DNA of 64,000 nt from Ischnura elegans (taxonomy: Eukaryota; Arthropoda; Insecta; Odonata; Coenagrionidae), in assembly GCF_921293095.1 (NCBI RefSeq), contig NC_060258.1:992001-1056000 (forward strand). Reading direction: 5' to 3'. Position 1 is the first letter of the stretch; every line of letters begins with the position of its first letter. Positions 51,901 through 63,560 of this stretch are shown piece by piece. Below the pieces are notes generated by a model. The model was given only the letters and a program-made list of their open reading frames with translations, did not search any database and was not told the origin of the DNA. The translations under genes were made by a program, and so were the position numbers.

Positions 51901-54900
51901 GAGTTCATCAGTATTCACACGGGAGAAATGGAGTGGTGGCCAAGTTGCATACGAATAGTATAAACACATAAAGGGTCTGCTTTAGAGTCTCAAACACAAT
52001 GGCTTCATTCCCTTCCTGCAGTCGTAGGCCTGTGTCTCCTAGATACTTGATAGATGTAACTCTTTCTTCACATCCAAAGTCCTCCCAGATTCATTTTCTC
52101 TGTCTTCTCCATGGGACGTGCCCGCCTTAGGGTCAGTGGTCCAAGGCTCCACTGACGGGGGACCACAGGTGGAATCTTTTTATTTCTGTTCGTACCCAAG
52201 GCATGTTGATCCAGCGAGAAGGCAACCCATTGGACCCAAGGGCTTTTACACCCGATACCTCCTCCCTTATTTTAAGGTACACCGACTGCACACCGGGTAG
52301 GCACGGAAGCAGGTCATTTGGAGTGTGTGTCACAGGAATACAGTGCTGCAGTAGGTGACTTTTATAGAGCTGCACAGAAGGAAAACCAAGAGAACAATGG
52401 CCAAAAATAGGAATGCAGGTAGAAAAATCAAGAAGTTATCAAGTAAAACCATTAACCTAGAAGAGAAATTAAAACAGGTCAATTGCTTTGAAAATGGAGA
52501 TCATCAAAGCAATATTGCGCGGAAGTTTAAACTCATGATTATCTCTTTACTGTTCTGCAGCTGTAAATTTTGAAGCCATCATTTATAAATATGTTCCATA
52601 CTTAGAATCTGATGCATTGTTTCCTTACCTCTGTATTTGTATTCTCAGCTTTGAGTAGATGATTCTTTTTTGTAGAATGATCCCTTTCCCTTTACTATTC
52701 CACAGTCTATTTCTTTCTCGCTTCATCCATCACTGGTTGCTTGACTTTCTGTGGCTTATCAATGAACTGGTTACTCTGCTTTGTGTAGCTTATCATATAA
52801 GTCTGTTTGTAAGGTTATGAAACATGAAAAACGCATATTATTAAAGCCATGGTAAGTAGTGTATTTATAATTTAAATGTGTGATGTTATCATTTGTTTTT
52901 TATATTTTTTCATGGATATATTCCTTTTCCACCTGAAACAACTTCACGTGTTTGAAAGTACTGTCTTATACCTTTTGAGCAAATAAGTTGTAAATGGTTC
53001 AGTTATATCCTGGAAAACTAGTAATGTTCTACTTAAATTGCATTGAAAATTTTTGTTTGGTCCCTGGATATAAAAATTCTTCTAGAAAGCACCACTTATG
53101 AGTAGGGATAGGAATTTTTCGGTGGTTTGAGAGGGAGAAAAGCTGTACTTAGAAATTGGAAATTCAGTTCTTTCAAATAGACATTACGGTGTTTTCTCAA
53201 AAACTGCAAGTTTAAATATATACTTACATTGGTTTTTATTTAAAAACCTAGAAAAGGGTCACTTCTATAGTTTAACCAAATATATCTTGGATATGTGACT
53301 TTTCCCTTGTAGCTGTGTTATGACTGCAGACCTCAGTGGTGGAACTGGGGAAGTTGACAAATGTAAAAGTGGTAATTTTAACAAAATAATTATAAATACA
53401 TATTATAAATTCCTAACATTAATTACCTTGAGGCATCTTGCAGGGTAGTATGAAGACTATATCCATTTGAAACTAACTTTAATTTTATTCGTGTGAGGAA
53501 TTCTGAAAAGTGTTTTTATCTTTCTGTATCTCAATCATTAATGATGTTGATTGGGGTTTGTGTTGCAGCCCAATACCTTAACTGCTTCCCAAGGTGAAAA
53601 GGTGGAAGCTCAGGGCAGGGGAGCAATGGTGGCAGATCGGGACTGGATGCTGGTCGGGGCAAAGAAGGAACCATCTCCTGAGGAGAATGCCCAGGTATGT
53701 GTGGAATTTAATTAATTGTTGAAGGAGATAGTGGGTAAAAAATGTTAATCATGGAAAATGCCAGAACATTTTGATTTTGTATACAGCTTTAAAGGTAACC
53801 CATTTGATTCAAAGTTACCAATTACTCAAATAAGTTTTCTCATCATAAAAAATCTGTTTTTCCCTTTTTATGTTGTTCATTTGTGTAGTAGATTTTTTGC
53901 CGTATACATTACTATATATAATCTTGGGACCGATAAAGTTAACCTTATTAGCCCTCTAGTGGGGACGTGGGGCACCTCGGTGGTCCAAAGTGTTTCATGC
54001 GTGTGCTGTTATTCATGTGATGACATAAAATACCTGTGATTTTCAGAAGCTTACCATTATTTTGGTGTCAAATGCCTTTCATAGATACTTGTTAGTAACT
54101 GGTTAGCATTCAATAGCAAAAGAAAGTGGGAAAGTGGGCCACAAGTTAGAAGTGTTTGGCACGTTTATGCTACTTTTATTGGTACCTCAGCAAGTGGCCT
54201 ACTTGTTTGCCTTCATCACAAGGGAGGGGGGTGAGATGCAAATGACCTAATGCTGTAGCTTTACAAGTGACCAAGCTCAACTTTTTTCCCTGTGGTGAGT
54301 AACAAAGAGCCGTACTCCTGCAATGCAAGTGTGTGGATTCCCAGTGGTACCGTTTATTGGAAGTATAGTTACCCTTCTTCAAATTTCATTCATCTTACAA
54401 GGGGAGATCATGAAACTTGCTCTGTCTTTTTCAATGCCGTATTTTTTATGGCCTTTGGAATGGTGAACACATCCCTGAACTAGTAGCGGTTCTGTAGAAT
54501 GGGCATTAGATCGGCTGTACTTAATTAATTTTCAAGGAGTACTATTCACAAGCCACATATACTTCCATAATATCGCACTACTCAGCATACCGGTCAGGTG
54601 GGGTAGTGGTAGCGATTTTGGCTACCTGCCAGGGGACCAGGGTTTGGAGATTCGTCATGGCTTTATATTTTGTTGTCTTCTTTGTTCTCATATGGCCTCA
54701 ACTTTTTCATTAATTACTAATTGCGACGAACACAGACATGAGACTTTTTTATAATTCATAATGGCGTTTAGGTATTTAAGCAGTGTCATTTCTAACGTGG
54801 AGAAGTGAAGGCTCCACTTGTTACTCTCCTCAAAAACATACCGAAAGATTAATGGGGAGCTGTAACAGTGGCTTTTTTTTTTGAAGAAATGACATATGTT

Positions 54901-57900
54901 GGTGCGCCTGTTGTTATTATAATGGAAGGGCTACAGAAGATTTTGGGAAGCGGCGAGCACAAGACACATTTGGTGTAATTGTTGCTTTTAACCCTCTAGC
55001 GGGTGCGACTGTTATTTCTGCACAACTGGGCAAATGGCATACTTTGCCCACGTTATGTGCATACATGATAACACTCGATTTTTGTTTAAATTAATCTTTA
55101 TTTCTATAAAGTAGTTAAATCTTGTGCATTTATAGGTGATACAGATATAAAGGTACACAGCTGGTCGCACGGTGTAATTTATACGCCACTTGTGATGGGT
55201 TCCTCTTCCTGATTTAAAAAAATTAGCTTCAATACCTCAAACTTTGAAAACTCACAACATACACAGTCAAAGTACATTGTAGGAATAGGCGAGACCATTC
55301 TAGCCCAGAATATACGTACAATCTTGAAATCCTTGGTTTTCGAGGATTGACTTTTTTTATATGCCAGCAGGCCTGGTCCAGGGCCATCAACTTTATTTCA
55401 CCCTATTTATCAGTTGAAATGATATTTTGGAATGGTTCTTTTAGCACCTAGGTACTGTGTTAGTAAAATCCCTTTGGAGTAAAGTGAATTACAAGTGTTT
55501 GAGAAATATGGCATTTTAAAATCCTTTTGTGTTCTTATTAATTATGTCTGTACGCATGTTGTGGATCGCTGCGAGCTTGTAATTGCATGTGCTCTCGCAA
55601 GATTGATTTTAATTTTTAATGAGGAAGTCAATCAGTATAAGCAATGAAAAAATTAACATATTGGTGCACACCAACGCTTGCTAGTATAGTCCTCGTATCT
55701 CCTTGTTTGAAATGACACTACTTAAATACCTAAACTCCGCTATGATGATAAAAAATAGTCTCATGTCTATCCTTGTTGCAATAGGATTGTTCACCAATTT
55801 TTTTATGGTCTTAAATAAAAGTACACATGGAGGGGATACTGGCAGCAGTTTCAGCACTTTTCTATTAAAAAATTTAACCCTTAAAAGGCTAAGCAAAAAG
55901 TGTGGAATACCAGGGTCGGCTCAAACGCTCCGAAAGCATACGCTGGTTGCCGAAGGCATGGTGACGGCTAGTATATTACTGGCTATCCAAAATCGGTGTG
56001 TGTGCAAGAGGCCTTTCAGTAATCTTCACAAGAATAAATATTGACAACATTTTGCAATTCTATGTTACAATGCAGACGAATCTGAGAGGAACATAATTGA
56101 TTATTTTACGATATTAGTTCCCTTTAGTCACCATAGTTTTTATAGGCTAGAAATTAGCAAAAGCCTTTCAAACTTAAAAAAACGAGCGTTGTGTGACAGG
56201 GATTGTTGATATAATATGAAATGTATCCCTCAAGAACCATTTCAGCATTTACTAGGGTATAATTCAAATAAAAATGGAAGCCAGTCTAGGCCAAGTAAAT
56301 GGTAACAAAATTAAGTATTTGATTCAAAATATACTCATAAGTACATTAACATATTTTACAGTGTTATCATAGTTAATATGCATCAACTTTAACCTCACAC
56401 ACTTGACTCCTTGAATTTCCAGAGCACTAAAAATGTCATCATTAGATTTATTTTCTGCGTATTTAGATTTTTTCTTGCCTTGACTGCTATTTATTGAATA
56501 AAATTGAAAATGAAAAATGAGCATAGGGCACTTAGCTCATATTGGGCACAGTATTAGAATTAGCCCTCACTAAACCACAATCCGAAGGCATTTCTCACCA
56601 CGGCATCCACAAATTCAAGTACGGCTTGGATAACGGCGTTCACTGAAAGCATGCAGTCAGCAAAGTAGCTGTGTGTGATGTCAGAGCCATTCGAGGCTGA
56701 CTTCCCGCGGAAACTTCAAAAGTGCAAAAATTTCAACCGAGCACAAAAGAAATTGTAATGTACCTATTGCAGAAATTTCTTCACCAATGTGAATTTTTAG
56801 CCAAAACTCACGGTTAGCATCTACTTGAATGGGTAATTTCGTTTGAGGTAAACACCCCTATTAAAAGTATTGAAAAAGGTGGCACCGTATGATCACGATG
56901 AAGACAACCAAATATATTGCCATGATGAAGCCCTGGTCCCCTGTGTGGTAGCCTGAAACGCTACCACTACCCCACCTGACCCGTCTGCTAAGAGGTGAGA
57001 TATTATGGATCTATAGGCAGCTTGTGAAAAGTACTGCATGAAAATTAATTAATTGCAGCCAAGCTAAGGCCCATACAATGGAATCACTACTAGTTCAGAG
57101 ATGTGTTTACCATTCCGAAGGCCATAAAAAATATGGCTTTGAAAAAGGCGTAGCAAGGTTTGTGGTCTCCCCTTGTTAGTAAGGCTTACACACGAGTATT
57201 TACAGGCAGTCTTACCTATTCGATTCAAAGTTACTTATAACTCAAAAGAGTACATATTCTTACCTCAAAATAAGTGATTTTTTCCTCTTTATTTTGTATT
57301 TAATTGTTGTAGTTTTCTTGCCTTATATTTTTCTTGTCTTGTATTTTTCTATGTTAAATCTTAATACCGATAATGCAAGTATCAATATGATATTTATTTT
57401 ACTATAAAATATCCTACGACCAATAAATCATGCCTCATGAAGATGTTTATTTTACTACAGGAAATCCCAGGGCTGATAATTCATAGCTCATTAAGAAAAT
57501 CAGGTCTCACATTTCAATCAAACTGTGTAGTGTTGTAGTTCATTGGGAGCTGTCCACAAATATCCTCCCATATTGGGTTTTATAACCAATGGTTTTAAAA
57601 GTGGAATGCATTTCAGCATTTATATACCTAATATGTTCCCCTAGAAATGGTCTCCTTTCAAGTAGCAGTGGTAGTGTGGTGGTTATGGTGTTTGGCTACT
57701 ATCTGGAGGTCTTAGGTTCCACATTAGCATGCAGCACTTTTTTAATAATTTGTTTCTACTTTTCACTTTACAAAGTTGTACAAAAGCCTGCTGTACATCA
57801 TTATTTCTATGATTTTCACTGAAGAATTTAGTTTTCTTTGTGGAAATCTTTTTTCTGCAATATAGCAGCATCAGATTTTATCTCATTTTTTCTCACAGAT

Positions 57901-60900
57901 GCCTAGTTTCCATTAGGTTATTTCGGTTTACTCATTGCCAAAGAAACCTTAATTATTATATGGTATCTCATTAACTAAATTACATCCATTGCAGAGTTAT
58001 CTAATGAAGATAATATTACAATGCAGGCAGAACATAAATCAAAGACCGTTTACATGTTGAAAAAAATGGAATAATATTTAATTCCCTGAAGTGTTGCAAA
58101 TATTTTTATTTTGTTAGGAAAAATTTGTGAGGAATTTTATATTTTGTTGTAATGTGGTTTATAAAAAAGTTTAAATCAATCCTTTCAAAAAAAAAGTCCT
58201 GAATCTCTTTTCGTGCATGATTAATATCTTGATGATTACTTCCAGCCTACCTTAAGTGAGGATGGGGACCCATTTGAGAGTTCAACTACTGCCCATGAGT
58301 CTGCATTTGGTGAGTACTCTTACGGGTAGCAAATAACTCTATCCTTGGAGGGATTGATTTTAATGTGGAAGATCTACAAGTAAATGCTTTTGTTTAGCCA
58401 ACTTTTACTGTGGCTAAAGCAATTATTGAGAATTTGACTTTGTCCCATAAGTCCACAATGGAAGTCATGGATGAGTGCTTTTAAGTGCCTCAAAAAGTTG
58501 CATACAAGTAAGGCTTACGTCACTTTCAGATGGCACGGTGCTGCACTTTCATATAATCTAATGTCCCTACCGATGCCTTCATACCAATCAAATCATGCGG
58601 TGTTCTCCACTGCGCCCATTTCTAACTGGCCAGGCACTGCACCATCAACAGCGTCAACTGGTCGTGAAACTCAGACCGCTTTCAGATAAGAAAACTCTGG
58701 ATTTCCTTGTGCCATGCGGGGAATATAGGAATGTGAAAAGTCGTCTCTTCTGAAATCAGCCTTATTGTGACTGATTCTGAAGGATGAAGAACCTGAATTA
58801 GTCATTCATCCATATTTCCTGTTGTCTTTATTTTAAGTGGTAATTGGAAAGGGAAGAAGTTTTATGTTAACTTTCTTTTTTGTAGTCATTTGAATCGTTT
58901 TTAATGGTCTTCCCGAACAAAATATTTTTGTTTCACTAAAATTGTTGGGTATGTAAATGAGCAATGGCTAAGAATTTTTTCTTTATTTTCTCTATTTGGC
59001 ATTTTTGACAGTTAAAGAGTCATATTAAATGAATAAAAAGAATGCTGCCTTGCTTCAACCAAGCTTGGAGACTAGTTTATTGAAAGAAAAAATTTACTCG
59101 TAGTAGCCACACACCTTTTTTCCAGAAATGCTGGTGAAAAGCGGTGCGAATCCTCAAAATTATATACCCAAAAAGCCAGAATGGAGCATTTTGTTTGAAA
59201 ATTGAGTATGAAAAGTAAATTTCAGGGTTCATTGAAAATGTAAACATGGAACTTGGTCAAATGAGGGCGAAAATTAGCTTAGCTTTTGGACCAATTTGAA
59301 TTCGTGGTAAAATTAGAGAAAATCTTTTAAATGAGTGCATTCCTATTCACCCTTTTGTCCTTGGGATTAGCAATGGTGCTTTGTTAGGTTTTACTAACTA
59401 CTAGGCATGAAGCTTCCTTGGAGGAGAAAATATTGTTGACATAATATTAAATTTATAGGTATGCTCTAGAAATGAAATCAGTATGGCTAAGAAACAGCCG
59501 AATTCTTGATATCAATCAAATAATTCTACATACAAGCTGCATAATACCCTGAAAGGCGTGTGGAAGGGGGTGTTAGGACTTCCGCTGTTCTTACATAAAA
59601 ATGATATGCTCTATGGGAATTAGGACTAGCATTTATTAAAATCCCTTACGGCTCGGGGGAAAAACGAATTCCCGTATCTACCCGTTCCGCAAAACAACTC
59701 TTTTAATTTATCGCTTCTATCGGACCTGGAAATATAGTGGGGCTCTAGTATTTTGTCCTCCGTGTCGCTTTTAAAGAAATCCATCCTCAACTGTTCAAGA
59801 AATCTAAGCCTAGCACTCAGCCTTCGAGTCTCCAGTGGCTCCCAGTCCAATTCACATGACATCTGGGTAATGCTTTCTGTACAAAGATAGCAGTTTTTGG
59901 CGAACCACAAAGTCTTCTTTAGTATTTTTTCTGTTTACTGATTTAATCTTTCTTTGATGGATCCCATAGGCTCGTTGCATTATCGAGGTGCCGTCGGACG
60001 AGTGAAAAATAGCACCTTTCTTTTACTTTCTCATCTGAAAATCTTCCCACAATACGCTTGATAAATCATAATTTCTTCAGGGCTATGCCACAAATATTTC
60101 TTATGTGTGTTCCCCGCAATAGGTTCGAGGTTATCGTAACTCCCACGTACTTCACTTTTTATGTTGCCTCTATGTTAATACCATCCACTGCATAAACATG
60201 GTTATAGATGTACAAACTCAGCAAGAAATGTACCGTCATGCATTTGCTCAGATTAAGTTCAAGTTCCCTCTCTTGGCTCCAGAAATGAACGTTGTTTCAG
60301 TCCAATGATAGAATTTTGTAGAGTGATCACTATTTTCGCGATAGATGACAGGGTCATCAGCAAATAAAGGTATTTTACTGCTAAAGCGGGAGCAAAGCTC
60401 ATCAATGTATATAATGAACAACAGGGAAGAAAAATCTATTGTTCCCTTAACCAAAATAATTGCTGAAAGAAAAAGGCCTACACACGTTGGTGCAAAAATA
60501 AGAAATAAGAGGTGAATTTGGAGATAAATTTTCCCTTGCAAAAGCAGAGCAGGGTATTCATCTCTCTTTAGTTCCCAGAAGAATTGACGATAATGTCATA
60601 CTGACCCAAAATAATAAATTAGTCTTTATTCTTTCTAAAATGCTTTATGATTCTGCCATTGATGTTGAAAGGGATAGCCAAAATAAATCTGAAATGCTTA
60701 CATCCTACAACTAAAATTGACGTTGATCTAGTGGACCAATTCTGGGCAAAAACTATACTGCAGGACGTAATCAAGATGGCAGCCTTTGGTCATTTTTTGC
60801 TAATAATCGAAAATTTCTGCTTTCGTTGCCCTTGGCATTTTAAAGGTTTATTAAATATCTTCTGAAGTTTTTAGGAGTGGCTTTCTGCAGAAGAAGGCTT

Positions 60901-63100
60901 GGGAAATGATTAAACTGCATGTACTGAAAAAGAGTGGAAATGCCACTATCCCAACACAAATAAGAGCTCAGGCTTGCGTGCCATACTTGGAATATCTGCC
61001 CCCATCGCCCCTCCAAACCATTGCTTATCTCATGACAGTTGGGTATATTTCACTCAAGGGAGTTTCTTTTGGCTGTTTGTTCATTGCTTTTATCTTTAAA
61101 TTTTTAATTACCTCTATGAAAACTAATTCAGGAAAATTTCAAAATAATTTTTCTAGATACTCATTTGCAGTGCCACAAAATTTAATGTGATTGCCATTGT
61201 TAGGAACCTTTTTAATTTTGAAAATATTCACTTATCATTAAATATTCGTTTTAAAAGAAAAATATTTTTCCCTCTTTTAAGGACCAATTCTGAAAGGGGT
61301 ATAATTTTATTCTTTTTCTGCAATTGGAAGTCACATGTGTGATGCGTATGTGTGTGCTTGATTATATGTCTACGTAGCATTTTAACCAATGATTTCGTCT
61401 TTTTTGTTCTACCACACCCCTGTTGCCCTCGTCATTTTTATGCTATGTGTTCTTTTCCCCTCCATTCATTTACATCGAGTCTCTAAGTTCAAGTCCAACT
61501 TGGGCAGCAATTGTACCACCTGTTTTTACATTTTTCCATCCATTCAATGGATTTTAAAGAGAAGATGTTGTAGTCTTAAATTTCATGTTTGATGTTGTTA
61601 GTTGCTATTTAAAAATTTCTTCTAGGTGTCCCGGCTGCCGAAGAAATGCCCGAGCAAACAACATCAACTTCATATCTGCTTGTAGAAGGAAATATAAGGA
61701 ATCATTCAATTGATGAATGCATTGGTCCCACAGCTTTGGTGACACAAATTGATTCCAAGGCTGGAACATCCCATGAAGAGATAGAGAAAAATCTGATGGA
61801 TGAAGACTTAGAAAAATGTGGTGCTTCTGAATCTGATGAAATATCAAGTTGCTCAATTCCTAATGACAGACAATGTAATACCAAAGACATTGAATCACTT
61901 AAAAGCAGCAGAGGTGGAGCCGCAATGGCTGTTGTTGGGGAGAGAAGTGGTTGTGATGCACCAAATACCTCGCATAACCTTAGGTTTATCAGAATAAGTA
62001 GAAATGACAGAAGTGGCTGTGGGACCATCGTGGGAGGCAACAACGAGGTACTTAATTCCTTGATCGAAAATCCAGGGAACAATTCCAGTTCAAACGAAGA
62101 TTCATATAATTGCGTCAACTGCAGAGATGTGTTCAACAACAAAAAGGAGCTAATGAAACACATGAAAATTCATTTTGTTGCCCGTAATTTTGATGCTGCA
62201 GCAGAATCATCAATCGTAGATGTGTCATTAGAAGCACATCCATCAAGCGGACACAGCAGTTCTTGCGAGCCTACCATCTCAAAGGGTTTAGAAGAGCTGG
62301 ATAGGAAAATGCTAGAGCCCATGCAAAAAGAAAATTTGCTCAACAAGGAAACCAGTGGAGGAAAAGGGGATGAGAAAAACATAAGACGATTCACGAGAAG
62401 TTTCACAGTAGGAGAGAAATCAACTACACAAAGTTTATCTTCAAAGTCATCTAGCATTAGAAATGTACGCAATCACGTGGGTCCGAGAGAGGAAGATAAA
62501 CCCTATTCATGCAGCGAGTGCACTGAGTCCTTCACTCAGAAAAGGGACCTCACCTTACACAAACTTAAACACACAAGAGGGAAAAGGTATTCTTGTAGCA
62601 CTTGCAGGAAATCTTTCACTCGTAGAGGTCATCTCAATATTCACTCGCGAATACACACGGGAGAGAAGCCTTTTATATGTAAGGTTTGCAGCGAGTCCTT
62701 CTCTAGGAAAGACGTTCTCTACGCGCACGTACGTAAACACACAGGAGAAAGGCCCTATTCATGCAACGTGTGTGAAAAGTCTTTCCCGATTAAGAGTAAC
62801 TTAGTTAGACATGTACGCACGCACACGGGAGAGAAACCATTTTCTTGCAACGTGTGTGAAAAGTCTTTCTCGAGTAGTAGCCACTTAGTTAGACATGTAC
62901 GTATTCACACGGGGGATAAACCGTATTCTTGTAGCATTTGCTGCAAGTGTTTCACTCAGAAGAGTATTCTCGACAGTCACACACGAACACACACGGGAGA
63001 GAAGCCTTTTTCTTGCAGTGAGTGTGAAAAGTCTTTCTCGCATAAGAGCGACTTAGTTAGACATATTCGTACGCACACGGGGGATAAACCGTATTCTTAA
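45825..63100 (+). CDS. ZAD-type C2H2 zinc-finger protein gene (752 aa, seven coding exons)
   Basis: Exons 45825-45992, 46101-46238, 49565-49732, 50456-50575, 53569-53694, 58246-58309 and 61626-63100 join in phase (2259 nt). Residues 1-102 form the ZAD (LCRLC and MCPLC zinc pairs), a dimerisation domain of insect zinc-finger factors. Residues 103-420 are an acidic linker. One isolated C2H2 finger sits near 422 (YNCVNCRDVF), then seven tandem fingers from about 555 joined mostly by TGEKP/TGERP/TGDKP linkers (first linker altered to TRGKR). The protein ends inside an eighth finger. Predicted: a nuclear, sequence-specific DNA-binding regulator. Dead ZAD copies lie at 23.7, 27.3 and 34.8 kb on the opposite strand. 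Confidence 0.9.
46101..46238 (+). CDS. ZAD gene exon 2 (second half of ZAD)
   Basis: Acceptor TTAACATCTCAG, donor CAGG|GTGAGT, 46 codons, phase 0. Encodes VAVGDGLPTTMCPLCLKKLT and the closing helix (FSVFKKICLESNAILRK). Confidence 0.88.
46239..49564 (+). other. ZAD gene intron 2
   Basis: 3.3 kb, AT-rich. Holds a mariner-type transposase fossil on the minus strand (48390-48720). No other element is recognised. Confidence 0.7.
48390..48720 (-). pseudogene. mariner-type transposase fragment (N-terminal helix-turn-helix region)
   Basis: Minus strand, in one frame: ITETLLHNWYHCFKDNHFND, then QLEAFLDEDQCHTQEETALY and KPFPRDCMHWEFSVKQ. This follows the mariner pattern of a WF.RFK block, QLEALLDED..QTQEELA and an LH.LG..KK block. 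The remainder of the transposase and the inverted repeats are missing. Confidence 0.65.
49565..49732 (+). CDS. ZAD gene exon 3 (acidic linker)
   Basis: Acceptor ATTACTTTTTCTGCAG, donor AAGTTG|GTAAGT, phase 0, 56 codons. Encodes SFEAEGADDEESEPCVETKD and a further polar stretch. Confidence 0.82.
49733..50455 (+). other. ZAD gene intron 3
   Basis: 0.7 kb. The open frame at 49843-50133 lies inside it and has no splice support or domain. Confidence 0.7.
50456..50575 (+). CDS. ZAD gene exon 4 (acidic linker)
   Basis: Acceptor TTCTCTTCTAG, donor GACCTG|GTGAGT, 40 codons, phase 0. Encodes FHVKDESEDPLSEGNSPVVD and on. Confidence 0.8.
50576..53568 (+). other. ZAD gene intron 4
   Basis: 3.0 kb, AT-rich apart from a GC-richer island at about 52115-52330 that may be an old repeat. 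Nothing coding is recognised. Confidence 0.65.
53569..53694 (+). CDS. ZAD gene exon 5 (linker)
   Basis: Acceptor GTTTGTGTTGCAG, donor GCCCAG|GTATGT, 42 codons, phase 0. Encodes PNTLTASQGEKVEAQGRGAM and KKEPSPEENAQ. KKEP resembles a sumoylation-type motif, common in such linkers. Confidence 0.8.
54190..57290. repeat. Long inverted repeat, arms broken by insertions
   Basis: 54390-54480 pairs with 57100-57180 (TTTTTTATGGCCTTYGGAAT). 54590-54680 pairs with 56890-56990 (GGTCAGGTGGGGTAGTGGTA; AGGGGACCAGGG). 54740-54800 pairs with 55690-55770 (GTTTAGGTATTTAAG; AGTGTCATTTC). The order is mirrored, so this is one structure with a non-matching stretch in the right arm (about 55780-56860). It may be two SINE-bearing copies in opposite orientation or a foldback transposon. 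Confidence 0.75.
54596..54660 (+). mobile_element. tRNA-like (SINE head-like) segment
   Basis: GGTGGGGTAGTGGTAGCGAT (A-box-like) and, 30 bases on, GGGGACCAGGGTTTGGAGAT (B-box-like, weakened). The inverted partner near 56935-56985 reads the same on the minus strand. The spacing suits an RNA polymerase III promoter derived from a tRNA. No cloverleaf was established. Confidence 0.4.
57655..57730 (+). mobile_element. Second tRNA-like (SINE head-like) segment
   Basis: GGTAGTGTGGTGGTTATGGT followed by TTGGCTACTATCTGGAGGTC and TTAGGTTCCA has A-box-like and B-box-like elements at tRNA spacing. It resembles the head at 54596. No tail is defined. Confidence 0.4.
58246..58309 (+). CDS. ZAD gene exon 6 (linker)
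   Basis: Acceptor ATTACTTCCAG, donor TTTG|GTGAGT, 64 nt, phase 0 to 1. Encodes PTLSEDGDPFESSTTAHESA. It is supported by the phase match to exon 7. Confidence 0.75.
58310..61625 (+). other. ZAD gene intron 6
   Basis: 3.3 kb, with an antisense LINE fossil at 59620-60545. Open frames at 58471-58689, 60647-60865, 60906-61190 and 61389-61592 have no splice support or domain. Confidence 0.7.
59620..60545 (-). mobile_element. LINE fossil, antisense in intron 6
   Basis: On the minus strand: LLFIIYIDELCSRFSSKIPL then the FADD catalytic block (about 60360), NLSKCMTVHFL, YVGVTITSNLLRGTHIRNI, FSDEKVKERCYFSLVRRHLD, and LDWEPLETRRLSARLRFLEQ ending RDFNKC at 59626. This is the reverse-transcriptase palm, thumb and C-terminus of a CR1/Jockey-group LINE in consecutive but frameshifted pieces. 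5'-truncated, old. Confidence 0.8.
61626..63100 (+). CDS. ZAD gene exon 7 (linker and C2H2 finger array)
   Basis: Acceptor AAATTTCTTCTAG, phase 1; stop TAA at 63098. The isolated finger YNCVNCRDVF...H...H lies near 62105. The array starts at about 62504: YSCSECTESF, YSCSTCRKSF, FICKVCSESF, YSCNVCEKSF, FSCNVCEKSF, YSCSICCKCF, FSCSECEKSF, each with two histidines at standard spacing. The fingers with KSFxxKSxLVRH (4, 5 and 7) are very similar, which fits recent internal duplication. The frame stops after GDKPYS, where an eighth finger should begin. Confidence 0.92.
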
Positions 63101-63560
63101 GGGGTAAATTGTCAATATGCAAGAAATCTTTCACTCAGCCATCATCTCAAAAGTCACATTCGAACACACGCGGGAGAGAAACCTTACTCCTGTAGCATTT
63201 GCTGCGAGCATTTCACAAAGAGATGTTCTCTCGACAGTCACATGCGTTTGCATATAGGGGAGAGAGGCATTATTCATGACACGAGTGTTAAAATTCTTTC
63301 TCAAATAAGAACCACTCGGTGACACATTTTCGTATACATTCGAGAGAGAAGCCTTAGTCGTGCAGAATGTTCTTGAATGAAAATTCTTTTCACAGAAGAA
63401 GCAATGTGGTGGGACACATGCAAACGCACGCAGAAGAGACCTTTTTCACGCAGAATCCGCCAAAATAATCTTTCACTCAGAGTCGTTCACGTAAAAGTCA
63501 CATGCGAAACAACACGTAGGAGAAACCCTTCTCGTGCGGCGAATTATAGTGTCCCTCTCG
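63101..63560 (+). pseudogene. Decayed C2H2 fingers downstream of the ZAD gene stop
   Basis: At least five more finger units can be traced after the stop, in shifted frames. One full finger ([20 protein letters not shown] then RLH) is intact in another frame at about 63184-63252. Degenerate ones continue with THAGEKP-, HSREKP- and THAEET-like linkers to about 63560. The ancestor therefore had 12 or more arrayed fingers; the array was cut by the stop at 63098 plus frameshifts. Confidence 0.85.

Larger units (their letters stand above)
53695..58245 (+). other. ZAD gene intron 5
   Basis: 4.6 kb. It contains a large inverted-repeat structure (54190-57290) and two tRNA-like segments, listed separately. 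Confidence 0.7.

Noticed and set aside
52118-52380. GC-richer stretch in ZAD intron 4 as an exon
   Set aside because: Frames on both strands are open but no acceptor-donor pair keeps the phase of exons 4 and 5, which already join cleanly.
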